This document shows positions 30,700 to 42,066 of a DNA stretch of 64,000 nt, in pieces. The notes under the pieces were generated by a model that was given only the letters and a program-made list of their open reading frames with translations, made no database searches and had not been told where the DNA came from. The position numbers were made by a program, and so were the translations under genes. The number at the start of each line of letters is the position of its first letter. Positions within the stretch are counted from its first letter, which is position 1. The DNA is from Cryoendolithus antarcticus (taxonomy: Eukaryota > Ascomycota > Dothideomycetes > Cladosporiales > Cladosporiaceae): contig NAJO01000029.1 of NCBI GenBank assembly GCA_002077065.1, forward strand, positions 620,001 to 684,000, in the 5' to 3' direction.

Positions 30700-32945
30700 A
30701 TGCCTCCCGCCAGCAAGAAGGGCACGGGCAAGGTCATCGTCCCCCGCGAACGCCGCTCCTCCAGCCAACACAGCACCCCAGCTTCCCTCCTCTCCGAAGA
30801 ATTCCCCTCCACCCCGCCAGACGTGACTCCCTCCGCTACCTCAATACCTGCTCCGACCCTCCCGAAAGAGACACCGTATCTCCACACTCCTACCGCGTCT
30901 CTCATCACCCCCGACCTCAGCCTCGGCGCGCTCATAGACAAAGCGCATGCGGGCCACAAACCCAACGATCCTCCCACCGCGCGCGAACTCAACACCCTAC
31001 ACGACGCAATCCGCAGCACAGTGGTGAAGACCTTCGAGAAGCGCAGCGAGACTAGCGAAAGGAATTTGAGGCAGGTCGTGGCTAAGCGGAAAGAGAGGGC
31101 GGGGCTGGAAAGGGAGCGGGAGGCTGAGTTGCAGGCGGCGGCTGTTGAGAGGGCGAAGAAGAGGAGTGAGGATGAGGCTCGGAAAGGTAAGAAAGGCGGG
31201 GCAAAGCGGGCTCGGGAGGAGGATGAGGCGGAGGTGAAGGACGGGGAGAGGCGGGGGAGTATACCCAAGGTTGGGGCGCATGGGGTGGCGAGGCAGGATG
31301 GGGTGGGCTTGGATGAAGGTGAGTAACTTTGCTATGTGAGGCCGTGCGCGCATAGTGCTGGCTCCGTTGAAGGAAACCTCTCGCTTGGATACCTCTGCTG
31401 CAGGCTGTGGTCTCGAAGGGCAGTTGCCTGCGCACACTCTCATGCGCACTCATGCTTGCTGCAAGTGAGAAGTGTAGATCCGCAGTTACGCGCCCGCACA
31501 TGATCTCGGGGATAAGTAGCGAGGAAAGGTCACTAACACATGCAATAGGCGCACCAGCACCACCATCGCCTCGAGTCGAACCTGGAACCGCAATCATCGA
31601 TCCCATGGATATCGCACAGTCACCTGTAGAGTCAGAAGCATCACATATGGACGGCCAAGCAACAATACCACTGTACGAGCGAGCATTCGGCAAGGACCCT
31701 ACAAAGTTCGACGACCCCACAGTATACGACATACGCGACTGGGACGAGGATATGTCTTACGAAGACAAGAAAGCTATCTTCGGCGTCGCCCGATGGCCAG
31801 CATCAGATCTGCGCGACCTCATCGCTGGTGATCCGCCTGACATGGACTTGTCAAATGCCAAGCCTGCGAACCAGATCAATTTTTCGACATTTCAGACCTA
31901 CGTGGAGCCATACATCCGACCTTTCACCGAAGAGGACGTGGCATTCTTGAAGGAGCGCGGTGATCGAGTGACACCATACTTGATACCTCAACGAGGTACC
32001 CGAACTTACAAGGAGGTCTGGGCGGCCGAGGATGGACTCACAGGCACGGAACCACCACGGCGAGAAGAGAACGACCCCAATGTTGCCCGGGGCGGTATGG
32101 ACGAGATGAACGACGAGGTCGCCGAAACGGACGAAGTCTCCCTTGGTCCCATAGCGGCACGTCTCATGTCCATAATCCGCCCTCAACCAAATGCCTCGAC
32201 ACCCTCTCGGCCCCCACCCACAGAAGAGCCTCCAGACACCAACGGCGACACCTCCATGCTCAACGGCACCGACGATCCCCTCGATCCCCTCGCCACCCTC
32301 CTTGGCGCATCCGCCACAGAAGACCACCACCCTCTCACCCTCCTCCCTCCCGAAGCACCCCGCCTCGCCCCAGAACACCCCAAACCCGACTTCGACACTT
32401 TCGAGGCCCGCGCCCTACAGGAACTGAAGTACATCGGCTTCATCACGGCCTCCGACACGCCCTCCCACGCCCTCCACAACGACGACGAAATCGCCTCCCG
32501 GCTCCGAACCCTCCAAGCCGAGCTCCGCCTCGTCGCAGCGCGGAACAATGCCCGCAAAGCGCGCTTGCTGGAACTGACTGAAGAGCGCATGGCCATGCAA
32601 GAGTATTCTAATATCGCTGATGATCTGGACTCGCAAGTCAATACCGCGTATCTTAAGAGGAACAGGTCTATGACTTCGAAGCCGAGCAAGAAAGGGTCTG
32701 CGACTTCGGCGGCAGCTGCTAGAGCTGCTGGACGAGGGCTGGCGGCTACGGGACGGGGGATCAGTGAGGGGACTAAGGCGCTTATGCAGAAGCGGAGGGA
32801 TTGGATAGATATGGTTGGGCCTGTTGTGGGCTACGGGCGCGCTGGGATCCCTGAACCGAACGAGACGATCTTCGACGTTGACAGCATGGCTAAATTCGAG
32901 AAGATGGAACGGGAGGCTGAGGCGGGCGAGGGGGTGGAGGAGTAG
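30700..32945 (+). CDS. NGG1: SAGA complex subunit Ada3/Ngg1
   Basis: Exons 30700-31318 and 31549-32945 across a 230-bp intron (GTGAGT...CACTAACAC...AATAG) give 671 aa. Ada3 links Gcn5 and Ada2 in the SAGA and ADA histone-acetyltransferase modules. The N-terminus is Ser/Pro-rich with a lysine/arginine/glutamate helix (KRKERAGLEREREAELQAAA). The C-terminal ADA3 domain is clear: FEARALQELKYIGFI, DDEIASRLRTLQAELRLVAA, NNARKARLLELTEERMAMQE, then ALMQKRRDWIDMVGPVVG. The start is the second ATG (MPPASKKGTGK), as the earlier one lies five codons upstream in weak context. The intron is much longer than the others in this window. TAF9, also a SAGA subunit, is encoded at 11.4-12.2 kb. Confidence 0.92.
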
Positions 32946-33954
32946 TACTCTGATGCTGTTGCTGGAGAAGTGAGGGAGCAGTTGGCGGGCTTGGACTTGG
33001 GACATAGCAGGACGCAGGGCAGGTCGAGGCGTGTGGGGGCTGTGAGGTGGAGAGGGGCGTATAAGGGCATGTGTTGATATTGGGAAGAGTGGCTGTTATA
33101 CCCTATTGATAGATGCGTTTGCAACGCAAAGGTTAGCTACGGCGGGAGCTCGAGGACACAGAAAGCTTTTTGGGGTTCTAGAAGTGCCCTCACTTGGTTC
33201 ATCATACTCTCCTGTATGCCAATAGCGCAAACCCCGTAATAGTCAGTTCTGGGCTTGCGTAATCGCGACCTGGCGTTTCACTCTGCTGCTAACAATGCTG
33301 TATGTTCTTTGGAGAGTAGCAATGTGACGCCTCTTTCGATGCTGAAAGAGGGTCATTTGCCTCGTTCGTGGGTGCTACTGAATTCGGCAAAACTGGTTGC
33401 CAAGCAAGAGCATGTACCTGATCGAGTAGTGGTGCCTCGTTATCTGTGCGCTCTTGCAGAAGGTGCGCATCGGTAGGGTCGGATGGTGCGATGGACATTT
33501 AGTGGTGGAAGGCACGTAAATCGGAGATACATGGAGCGACCCCACTACGCTCGCTGTACAAGCTATCTCTCCTGTTCTAACCGTTATCGTGCTTGGTGTA
33601 AGTAGCAACACGAGTACGGCCTTCTCTGTTCTTTACCACATCACACCTACGCAACTGTGAGCGCTTCCGTAGGAGTGCCGGTGTGTCGCAGACTTTTGGA
33701 GAAGCGGGAGGTGTTGGATTGCACAAGATCTGGGACTAATGGGACGCAGAGCAATGTATGGAGGCATCACAGACGCTCTGAGCAACTGATCTCTGCTTGA
33801 CTTGCCGGTCATTAGCCTTTGGGCAAAGCTGCAGCTCGACACGCAGCTAAGCACGCGATGTCGGGTATTGCCGGTCGTTGAAGAGTCACAAAAGGGAGGA
33901 TTCTAGCATTTGCTGGACATACCAATACAAGGACAAATCAGCAGCATTACCATC
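32946..33954. other. Intergenic, nothing recognised
   Basis: About 1 kb. Short open frames on both strands (such as 33255-33476) lack protein-like features. No repeat, tRNA or transposon remnant seen. Confidence 0.4.
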
Positions 33955-34710
33955 ATGCTAGGCGAACGCGTCTCGACAGAGTCGTCGCCTACACCGACAA
34001 CGACGCATTCACTCCGCGGCAGGTATGTCACGCTCACTGGACTCAAGCCGGAAGACACGCCTGCTCTCTGGAGTGGGCTCGGTATGCCCAATGAAGCTCT
34101 GTTTGACTACCTGCCCATGGAAGCGCCGAAAGACCTCGAAGAAATGACACGCTTCTTTGATGGTCTAAGCAAAGAACGTGGCTTAATGATGTATGCCATC
34201 CGAGCAGACCCAGCGAGGCTGGTTCCACGGGCTTCAGAACAGCGGCGCGACAGTGAGCATACCGACATACTAGGCATCATCGGCTACCTCAATATCGAGC
34301 CAGCCAATCGTGCTATCGAAATCGGAGCAGTGATCTTTGGCCCGTCGCTCGCGCGGACAGCGGCAGCAACAGAGGCTTCCTACCTGCTGATGCGGTACGC
34401 GTTTGGAGGTGATGAGCATGCTGTATTTCCGCCATATCGGAGGGTGGTGTGGAAGTGCAATTCACTGAATGTTGCTTCTGGGCGTGCAGCGGAGAGGTTA
34501 GGATTTGTATACGAGGGGTGTTTCAGGAAGCACGCAATCGTCAAGGGATGCAACCGCGACTCTAACTGGTATAGCGTAGTGGATGACGAATGGCCCGTGG
34601 TGAAAGCAGCGTTGGAGGCGTGGCTGGCTGAAGGGAATTTCAATGGAGACGGCAAGCAAATGGAAACCTTGGAGGTACTGCGGGAGAAGGCCAAAATGTC
34701 ATCGCAGTGA
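33955..34710 (+). CDS. GNAT N-acetyltransferase, RimJ/RimL type
   Basis: 251 aa from ATG 33955; the open frame starts earlier but with no ATG. The fold follows the RimJ/RimL-like GNAT plan: N-terminal LRGRYVTLTGLKPEDTPALW, the strand GIIGYLNIEPANRAIEIGAV (which replaces the usual G-x-x-x-I-G pattern), SYLLMRYAFGG, and the acceptor-side motif RRVVWKCNSLNVASGRAAER. It continues with LGFVYEGCFRKHAIVKG and DSNWYSVVDDEWP. This last part is typical of fungal proteins that acetylate small molecules or amines. The substrate cannot be told. No intron. Confidence 0.87.
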   Translation: MLGERVSTESSPTPTTTHSLRGRYVTLTGLKPEDTPALWSGLGMPNEALFDYLPMEAPKDLEEMTRFFDGLSKERGLMMYAIRADPARLVPRASEQRRDSEHTDILGIIGYLNIEPANRAIEIGAVIFGPSLARTAAATEASYLLMRYAFGGDEHAVFPPYRRVVWKCNSLNVASGRAAERLGFVYEGCFRKHAIVKGCNRDSNWYSVVDDEWPVVKAALEAWLAEGNFNGDGKQMETLEVLREKAKMSSQ

Positions 34711-35198
34711 CCGTGAACGCGGGGTTGTTTTCCGCGGGCTGCACTGAAGAAGGGTCCGTAGATCTCGAAACACTAGCATTCGATGAGCCCAACAACAGTA
34801 CGTAGCAAATGCTTGATTTGCATCCGACCCTTGAAACCGGTGCACGACATCCGAACGCGCATCCAATTCGCCGCAGCAGGAAACGTCCACGCGGCAGCCG
34901 CATCTCGCACCGTCCCGCAGGACCCCATTTCGCGACCAAGAAAAACAAGCTTGCCCGGATCTGGATCTCCACGCAATCCACCACCAATCTCATCTTGACA
35001 GACGCCACCGCGGCTCAGGAGAGATTTGCCAACCTCAAACCCCGGCTCTCTTGCAAACGAACATCACCGACTCAACTTCTCTTTGCCCTACATCTCGACT
35101 ACTGCAGCACTTCTTCTTTGCCGCTTGAGTTTCTTGGCTTCTTGGGTTTCTACTGGTCTGCCGTGTACCGGCACTTACTCTCGCTAAGTTCTTGTGTA
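34711..35198. promoter_or_regulatory. 5' region of the GH5 gene
   Basis: About 490 bases upstream of the secreted GH5 gene. The last 100 are pyrimidine-rich (CTTCTTTG, TTTCTTGGCTTCTTGGG). Open frames here are not convincing. Confidence 0.35.
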
Positions 35199-36770
35199 AT
35201 GTTGAAGTCTGGGGGAGCCTGGCTCGCGGCTGCAGGTGCGTTCGCGACTGGGGCGAATGCTGTCGTGCGCGGTGTGAACTTGGGTGGATGGCTGGTGTTG
35301 GAGCCATGGTGGGTTTCGCGCATTGCACGGCATAATGGGTATGTTGTGGTCGGTTTGCTGACTGGTATGCAGGATGACGCCGTCGATATTCAATGTCAGT
35401 GGGACGTCGTATGACAGCGAGTGGGCGCTTTGCAATGGGTTGGGCAAACAAAAGTGTCTGTCGACATTGCAGAATCACTGGTCTACGTTCTACACGCGGG
35501 ACGACATCAAGCAGATCCAGGCTGCTGGCTTGAACTCAATACGCATTCCGCTTGGGTACTGGGCCGTGGATCTGCTTGACTTCGAGCCATATGTCTCTGG
35601 CCAGTACCAGTACCTGTCGCAAGCTGTGCAGTGGGCCAAGGAGTTCGACCTCACGGTCATGATCGACATTCATGGCGCGCCTGGCTCCCAGAACGGATGG
35701 GAGGAGACCGGCATCGTGGGCGGGATTGAATTTCCTCTGAATCAGTCAAACACTGACCGCACGCTCAACGTGCTGAAGAATTTGACTGAGGAGTTCACCA
35801 AGGAGATGTACGGTGGAGCCGTCACCAGTATGTCAAATTGCGTTGCTATGACTAGCTGCACGATACTGACAGCCTCGCCACAGACATTGAGCTCATGAAT
35901 GAGCCGATTTTTGAGCTCGCCAAGCTCCAGACGTTCTACACAGCTGGCGCAGAGGTGGTCAGTGTCGCTAACTCCAGCGGCATCAACACAACGTTTCATG
36001 GTAAGCTGAGCGACATAGTTGGGACATGGGTGCATGCGTATTGACCGATCTCAGATGCTTTCTACAACCCGCCGAACTGGAAGAACTACGATCCCCTCAA
36101 CATGAACTCTGGCAGCAATGGCAAATATCTGACTCTCGACACTCATCAGTTCTGGGCGTTCCCGCCCCTAGACACGCTCTCCGTGCCCGAGATCCTTGGC
36201 CGCATCTGCGCATTCGGTCTCGAGCTCAAGCAATTGGACACTGGTATTCTGCCCACCATCGTCGGCGAGTGGAGTCTTTCCACTGGCCACACCGCGAACT
36301 CCACCACGGACAGTGGCCAGGATCGTGACAAGCGCACATGGTTCCGTGAGCTCTTCGAGGCCCAGAACGCAGCCTACACGCCGAACGGCCCTGGTCAAGC
36401 GTCCATCGGCTGGTACTTCTGGAGCTGGAAGACGGAGTATGACATTGACGCTTGGTCGTACCGTAAGGGCGTCGAGCAGGGCTACATCCCGTCCAACATC
36501 AGCGACCCATCGACGTATGCGTACCCGATCACGACCGATAACACCGGATGCATTGACGGGTCTTTCAAGTGGCAGGCTCCCGAGATTGCGCAAGCAAGTA
36601 GCTCTGCAACGTCGTCTGCTGGTAGCAAACCGACTTCGACAGGCACGGCCACTTCAGGATCAGCGAGCGCAGCGTCGACAACCGCGTCCGGCGCAGCAAA
36701 TGTGTCGCCTGCTAGTGGCGTCAGCGCAGCCCTGGTGATCGCTTTGGCATACTTGGTGTGCAGCTTGTGA
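35199..36770 (+). CDS. GPI-anchored exo-1,3-beta-glucanase, GH5 (subfamily 9 type)
   Basis: Four exons: 35199-35308, 35373-35827, 35884-36000 and 36055-36770, with introns of 64, 56 and 54 bp. The product is 465 aa. The family removes glucose from 1,3-beta-glucan and helps remodel the wall. After a signal peptide ending near ATGANA, the fold begins [20 protein letters not shown]. Other landmarks are LNSIRIPLGYWA, the acid/base Glu in VTNIELMNEP (restored only by splicing), DTHQFWAF, and the nucleophile Glu in VGEWSLS. SIGWYFWSWKTE closes the catalytic part. The C-terminus is a Ser/Thr-rich stretch and then the hydrophobic tail (ALVIALAYLVCSL), a GPI signal. GWT1, needed for GPI synthesis, is encoded 6 kb downstream. 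Confidence 0.93.
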
Positions 36771-37257
36771 ACGCTATCGGGAGCTTGGTTACTGTACGAG
36801 GTTTCGACGAATTTGTGACTTTATCAAATGGACCACTGGACAGCATGCGACGGGGCAGTATGGACTTGGTCTACAGATCTTGCATAGCCGGCGAGCATGT
36901 CTTAGCGTGGCGATAGACTCGCATTGGACTTGCAGCGTTTAGGGCATTGTGTAAAATTGCATCTGCGAACAGCATCAGGCGAGTACATAATACGGAATGA
37001 CACAAATTCTCTGGTCATTGAGTTATTCGGATGCGAGATCTTTTCAATCCCAGATAGCAAGTTCGAATGTTGCGTGATTGAGCTCAAATGGCTGCAGCGG
37101 CCACCGTCTTATTGACTCTTTCCCCCCGATACAGGGCAACCACTCACAACGACCACAATTGCAGTGCACACTCAAACTTACGCGATTATCATCTTTCTCA
37201 GTCTACCTTACGCTGACATCGCAGCCTTACCCCGATCACGCTCGCCCATACGCCAGC
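36771..37257. other. Intergenic, GH5 3' / RhoGEF 5'
   Basis: Nearly 490 bases. The 37078-37257 part is open in frame with the RhoGEF gene but starts weakly and is more likely 5' leader. Confidence 0.35.
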
Positions 37258-40200
37258 ATGGCTGATGTCCTCCCCTTGCCCTTCGGCTCACGTCTACATG
37301 ATCTCTTCGCGCCTCAAAACACCACATACCTTACCACCTACCCCACCTCCCACAGCGGATCCTCTCCTGGTCATGCTCATCATCAGCATCCTCGCAAGTC
37401 TACGAGCAGCTCACAGTCGAGTGCATCTTACCTCTCTCCACGGCTCCAGCCACGCAATGTCAGCGTCTCGCCTGGATCGCATCGCTCATCTTTGCTGGGA
37501 GGACTGCCGAACCCGAAGCTCACGGGTGTCGTCAGTCTGCATGGCGTGTCCCTACAGGTCTCGTGCGATGCCAGCTTCATGTCGGCACCAAGCAGGAGGC
37601 AGAGGTCGGACTCGGAGTCGATGAGCAGTGTAGTGCACAACAAGGGTTTGCGAGCCAGCTTTCCAGGTCTCGTTGGGCGTGAGACTTCGGAAGGCAGCGG
37701 ACTGGACACCGAAGAGATGCAGCCCGGCGATGTTACCACCGGCACTGCCACACAGACAGACTATGATCTCCCCGAGCTATCATCCTCGGAACCGGCATCA
37801 CCGAGCAAGTCAGCAAAACCATTCGGCCGCTGGCTCAGCACGCTGCGTCGGCGTAAGATGAAGGCTCAGTCGCCCACGCCAGTCACTCGCAGCACTCAAC
37901 GCTGGATCATGGACGACTTCGAACCTGCGCCACCGGTCTCTCAGCAACGCGCGAGTCACAAGAAATCCGACTCTACTACTTCGTCATTTAACTTCGTCGC
38001 TGGCATTAAGTCTGCGACAATTACATTGGCAAGCATGAGCATCGCACCTCTCTCTAGACGCACGAACAAATGGCATCGTGGGCACAATCGACGAAGCAGT
38101 ATCGTGTCAGGGTCGGACGTACGGCCGTCTGCTGAGACGCAGCGCAGTGCACTTGATGAGGCGGCGAAGATGAGGAGCAGGAAGAGGAGAGAGAAGCTGG
38201 AGGAGCTCATCAGGACGGAAGAGAACTATGTGGCTGATGTGAAGGCGTTGTCAAACGTATGGACGTCGTGTGGTAGTCACGTAGTAAGGTGCTGATCGAT
38301 CAAGCAGGCTTACTTCACGATACTCGGCCATCACCAAACACTCACGAGCTTCGCTCGGGCATCAGCGCAGCGGACTATCAACGACATTCTGCACATTCAC
38401 GATGAACTTTTGGGCAATCTGTACTCCGTAGTACCGTCCGCAGAGTACGATCAGCACATTGCCAAAGCTTCCGTCATGCCGGAAGGCATTAGGCCAAACC
38501 ATGTTCGCTGGCATAGCGTGGACATCGTGCACGGTCAACCCACGATCCACCCTTCGCCGAAGGGACTATCCCTCACAGCTGCGATGCATCAGCGCCGGCG
38601 CTCGCTGCAGGTCAATCGGAGCTCTGAGCAAGAAGCTGCTGTCTTGCGATGCGCGCCGCAGGTCGTTGGGAGTGTGGCAGAGGTGTTTCGGAAATACGTA
38701 TGAGCAGAGCAAATGGCTTCCTGACGACCTCGTTGTGTGAATCGAACGCACTCGCTGACAGCCTTGACTTGGTACTTCGCAGATCCCTCGCTTCTCGATC
38801 TACTCGGATTACGGCGCAGACTATGAGATCGTGGCGCGAGACATCGAGGAGACTCAACGTAGTATCGCGACATGGCCTGACTTCGATCGCGCGATCGAGG
38901 CATTGAGCTCGACTGTCAACCCTGAGCGGAGTCGGGAGGCAAACAGAAAGAAGGCGCTCACCATCAAGGATCTCCTGATCAAGGTGAGCGTGGCCGTGAG
39001 AGATGAGGCAAGTAGGTATGCGCGACTGATAGCGTTTGTAGCCCATCCAGCGACTCCCACGCTACGAGCTGCTTCTCGGCGATCTAGCGAAGCTGACACC
39101 AGTCTGCGATGGCCCGGAGACTCACGCATCCTTGCAAGACCTACTGAGCCAGCTCAACGCAATATGCCAGGACATGAACGCCGCCAAAGACAGCGATCCG
39201 GCCAGACTCCGCAAGCTTGAGACGACCTGGCTGCTAGGTGATCGCCTCATGTTCTCCGACCAAGTGCCCAAGAGCATCTTTCTGCAGATGCTAGGTCCCG
39301 TTGAGCTGTGCGCGTGCTTGCACATCGCCTATAGGAGTGAGGGCGAGTTCATGAAGGGCATGTATGTTATTTGTGTGCTTTTCGACACTACATTACTGCT
39401 CGCCACTGCCGAGGAAGAAGGCGCAAGGTATGCCGTACTGGCTGGTGTGCCCCTTGCGAGTGCAGCAATCGAGGAAAGCGACAATCGCAAAGGTCTGCAG
39501 TGCTACACTGCGCCGCATACTTGGAAGCTCGTCTTCGAGCATGGTGCGAGGGTGTACGAGATCATACTCACGGCCTGCTCAGCTGTCGAGGCGCTGGTCT
39601 GGCGCGAACAGCTCGAGCTCCGCACTCAAGCTCAATCTCTGGCCGTAGCACAGGGCAAAAGCAACGTCTTCGAGCTCCATTCTCCACTCGTCAACGACCT
39701 TCGCAGCATCGGCAAGGCTTTTGGCAAGCCAGGGTCGTTCATCCGCCAGGCTAGTTCCACGAAAGTGCACCGTACAGCCACTGTAGGGCCGATGACAGAT
39801 CTGAATCAGGTGATTATCAAGAACACCCTGGCGGTCAAAGACGCTCAAGAGACCGCCGCCTCTTCTACCACGAGCTTGCAGATTCCTCGGTCGCAGTCGG
39901 TTGCGACACCAAGCCATGTGCAGACGCTTGCGCCTCGCCGCGCCAACCGCGTAAGACTCGAGGTCTTGCTCAACGATGTCTGGTCCAAACACCTGCTCCC
40001 TTACCCTGGCATGACAGTCCGGCGCTCAGAGCAGATCCGCGGTAGTGCGAACAACGTCATACGCAAGTTCAGCATGGCTTCGATCACTTCGAACTTCTCG
40101 TCGAAGCGCTCTGCCAGCCACACAAGTATGTCCGGCTACCCTGGCAGCTTGAGAAAAGAGGACATGCCACCGCCACATTTGCTCAGTAAAGCAAGGCCTG

Positions 40201-40607
40201 CGCCGAAGCCCACCAGGATGCCATTGAGCGATCTCTTGCCGGCGGACTTCGATCTACAGAACGAAAGGGGGAAGAAGGGTGGTGTGAGGAGGGGGTTCAG
40301 GGCGCTTACTATGACTATGGAGAGGCCATTCAGTCCGCTGCTGGCGGGAGATGGGAGAGGAAGTTCATTAAGGAGAGCGAAGAGTGTGAGGGACAACGTT
40401 GCCGGGGTGACGGAGACCTGTGGAATGGCCGGGCTGGCACAAGTGCCTGTCCGGGCGAAGACGCCACTTGGGGTTCTGGAGCGGATGGAGCTGCCAGCAC
40501 TTCCACCAGACACGGAGGAGCATGCCGTGAAGGCGCAGGGCACTGAGATGATCAAGTCGCCGAAGAAGTCGAAGAGCAAGAGGCTCTTGCAGTTGCTGCG
40601 GCAGTGA
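37258..40607 (+). CDS. RhoGEF (Dbl-homology domain) protein
   Basis: Four exons: 37258-38256, 38308-38697, 38783-38983 and 39042-40607, with introns of 51, 85 and 58 bp; 1051 aa. It should load GTP on a Rho-family GTPase at sites of polarised growth. The first 300 residues are Ser/Pro-rich and disordered. The Dbl-homology domain starts at KLEELIRTEENYVADVKALS (about 315). It carries FRKYIPRFSIYSDYGADYE across the second splice. It ends with the diagnostic KPIQRLPRYELLLGDLAKLT, joined by the third splice. A PH-like region follows (LETTWLLGDRLMFSDQVPK, VICVLFDTTLLLATAEEE, TWKLVFEHGARVYEIILTA). The last 300 residues are basic and disordered. The Dbl helix is long, with an inserted polar loop (residues about 385-440). 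It does not look like Rom2 (no CNH domain) or Cdc24 (no PB1). Confidence 0.88.
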
Positions 40608-41123
40608 AGCTCTGGGCCCAGGGCGATGCGATCGGAACGTTGGATTAGCATAACATACTCCACGAGTATCATATGAACACGCATACGTCTTTCATGCAAC
40701 GACCGGGGACGGCGCATTAATACACCATGTCGCATGCACGCCCATATGAGATTGTAGTGAGGAGACGCGTCAAGAGAAGTCTCGACTTCACGTCTTTGAC
40801 ACGAATTGATTGGCGCGTGATGACGCTCGGCTTGGCGAATGTTTACACGGTGCATGGCAACCATTTTGGAACGAGCACCTGACCTCCACATACCTTACCT
40901 ACTAATCTACAAGATTCTCAAACGATCCAGCAGAGTAAGCCAGAACATCTCACCATAAAGTGCTACCAAAACACCCATTCACAAGCAATACCTACACATC
41001 ACCCAGCCCCCAATCCTCAACCTCGATCATCTTCAATACTGAACGAAGGCACACGAAGCCAACGCTCGCTACGAAGAGCACACGAACACCCTCGCAAGAC
41101 CATCACTCTAGGTCATCGCCAAC
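40608..41123. promoter_or_regulatory. 5' region of the E2 gene
   Basis: About 515 bases. The last 120 are A/C-rich. Nothing else recognised. Confidence 0.35.
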
Positions 41124-41774
41124 ATGGCCAGTCATACGAGCACTTCCACCACGTCCCTCCAATCCGGCAAACCCATGGCTCCACCAAGTAGCGCAGTGAT
41201 CAAGCGGTACGCCCTCTCCCCAAGCCCATTCCCCAGTAACACATCCTAACAAACCTCTAGCCTCCAATCCGAGCTCCTCGCCCTCATGTCCTCACCCACC
41301 CCCGGCCTCAGCGCCTTCCCCACAACCTCCCTAACCCTCTGGACCGCCACCCTCGCCGGGCCCTCCGCAACCCCCTACGAATCCCTAACCTTCAAACTCA
41401 CGCTCTCATTCCCCTCGAACTACCCTCACGCGCCGCCAGAAGTGCTGTTCAAAACGCCCATATATCATCCGAATGTGGACATGAAGGGGAGGATTTGTTT
41501 GGATATATTGAAAGCGGCGGGGAGCGGAGGCGAGGGCGGGGGGTGGAGTGCTGCGCTGAATGCGGAGACGGTGTTGTTGAGTGTGCAGAGTTTGTTGGGG
41601 GAGCCTAATAAGTAAGTCGACACTTTTGAGGATTTCTGCTGGAGATGACACTGACTCCTGTGTAGCGCATCACCACTGAACGGCGAGGCGGCCATAGTGT
41701 GGGATCGCGATATGGAGGAGTTCAGGCGAAAAGTGTTGGCGAGGCACCAGGAGCCGGAGGAGTTGGACGCTTGA
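41124..41774 (+). CDS. E2 ubiquitin-conjugating enzyme, UBE2C (APC/C E2) type
   Basis: Three exons: 41124-41206, 41261-41611 and 41666-41774, with two 54-bp introns; 180 aa. UBE2C-type E2 enzymes serve the anaphase-promoting complex in mitotic exit. The UBC fold is plain: [40 protein letters not shown], the active-site segment [17 protein letters not shown] with catalytic Cys, and [20 protein letters not shown] across the second splice. A 28-residue N-terminal extension ([15 protein letters not shown]) resembles that of UBE2C. One oddity is an extra Gly-rich loop ([14 protein letters not shown]) after the active site, where the family has about five residues. Yeast UBC11 is the likely orthologue. 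Confidence 0.9.
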
Positions 41775-42066
41775 GAGCACCACACGGAGTATTCGGGTTG
41801 GTGGCACATCACTTGGAATCACCTGGGAAGGACATTGCATAACGGGTTGGCAACATGAGCGGAGGCGTCGGTCATTGCATTTTCGGGCGGATGCGGTCAC
41901 TGGGTATCGTGCATAGGACAGTCGCCAGACGGAACAACCTACCTTACCAAAGATGCAGTTCCTAACTTCTCATGCGTCTGTACAGAATTACCTACACTAC
42001 AGTCTATACACTCCAAGTCCCTTCCAATATCTGTACACTAGGCCATGATCGAACACGCATGCCAGC
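41775..42066. other. Convergent 3' intergenic
   Basis: Short region between the 3' ends of the E2 gene (+) and GWT1 (-). Nothing recognised. Confidence 0.4.
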
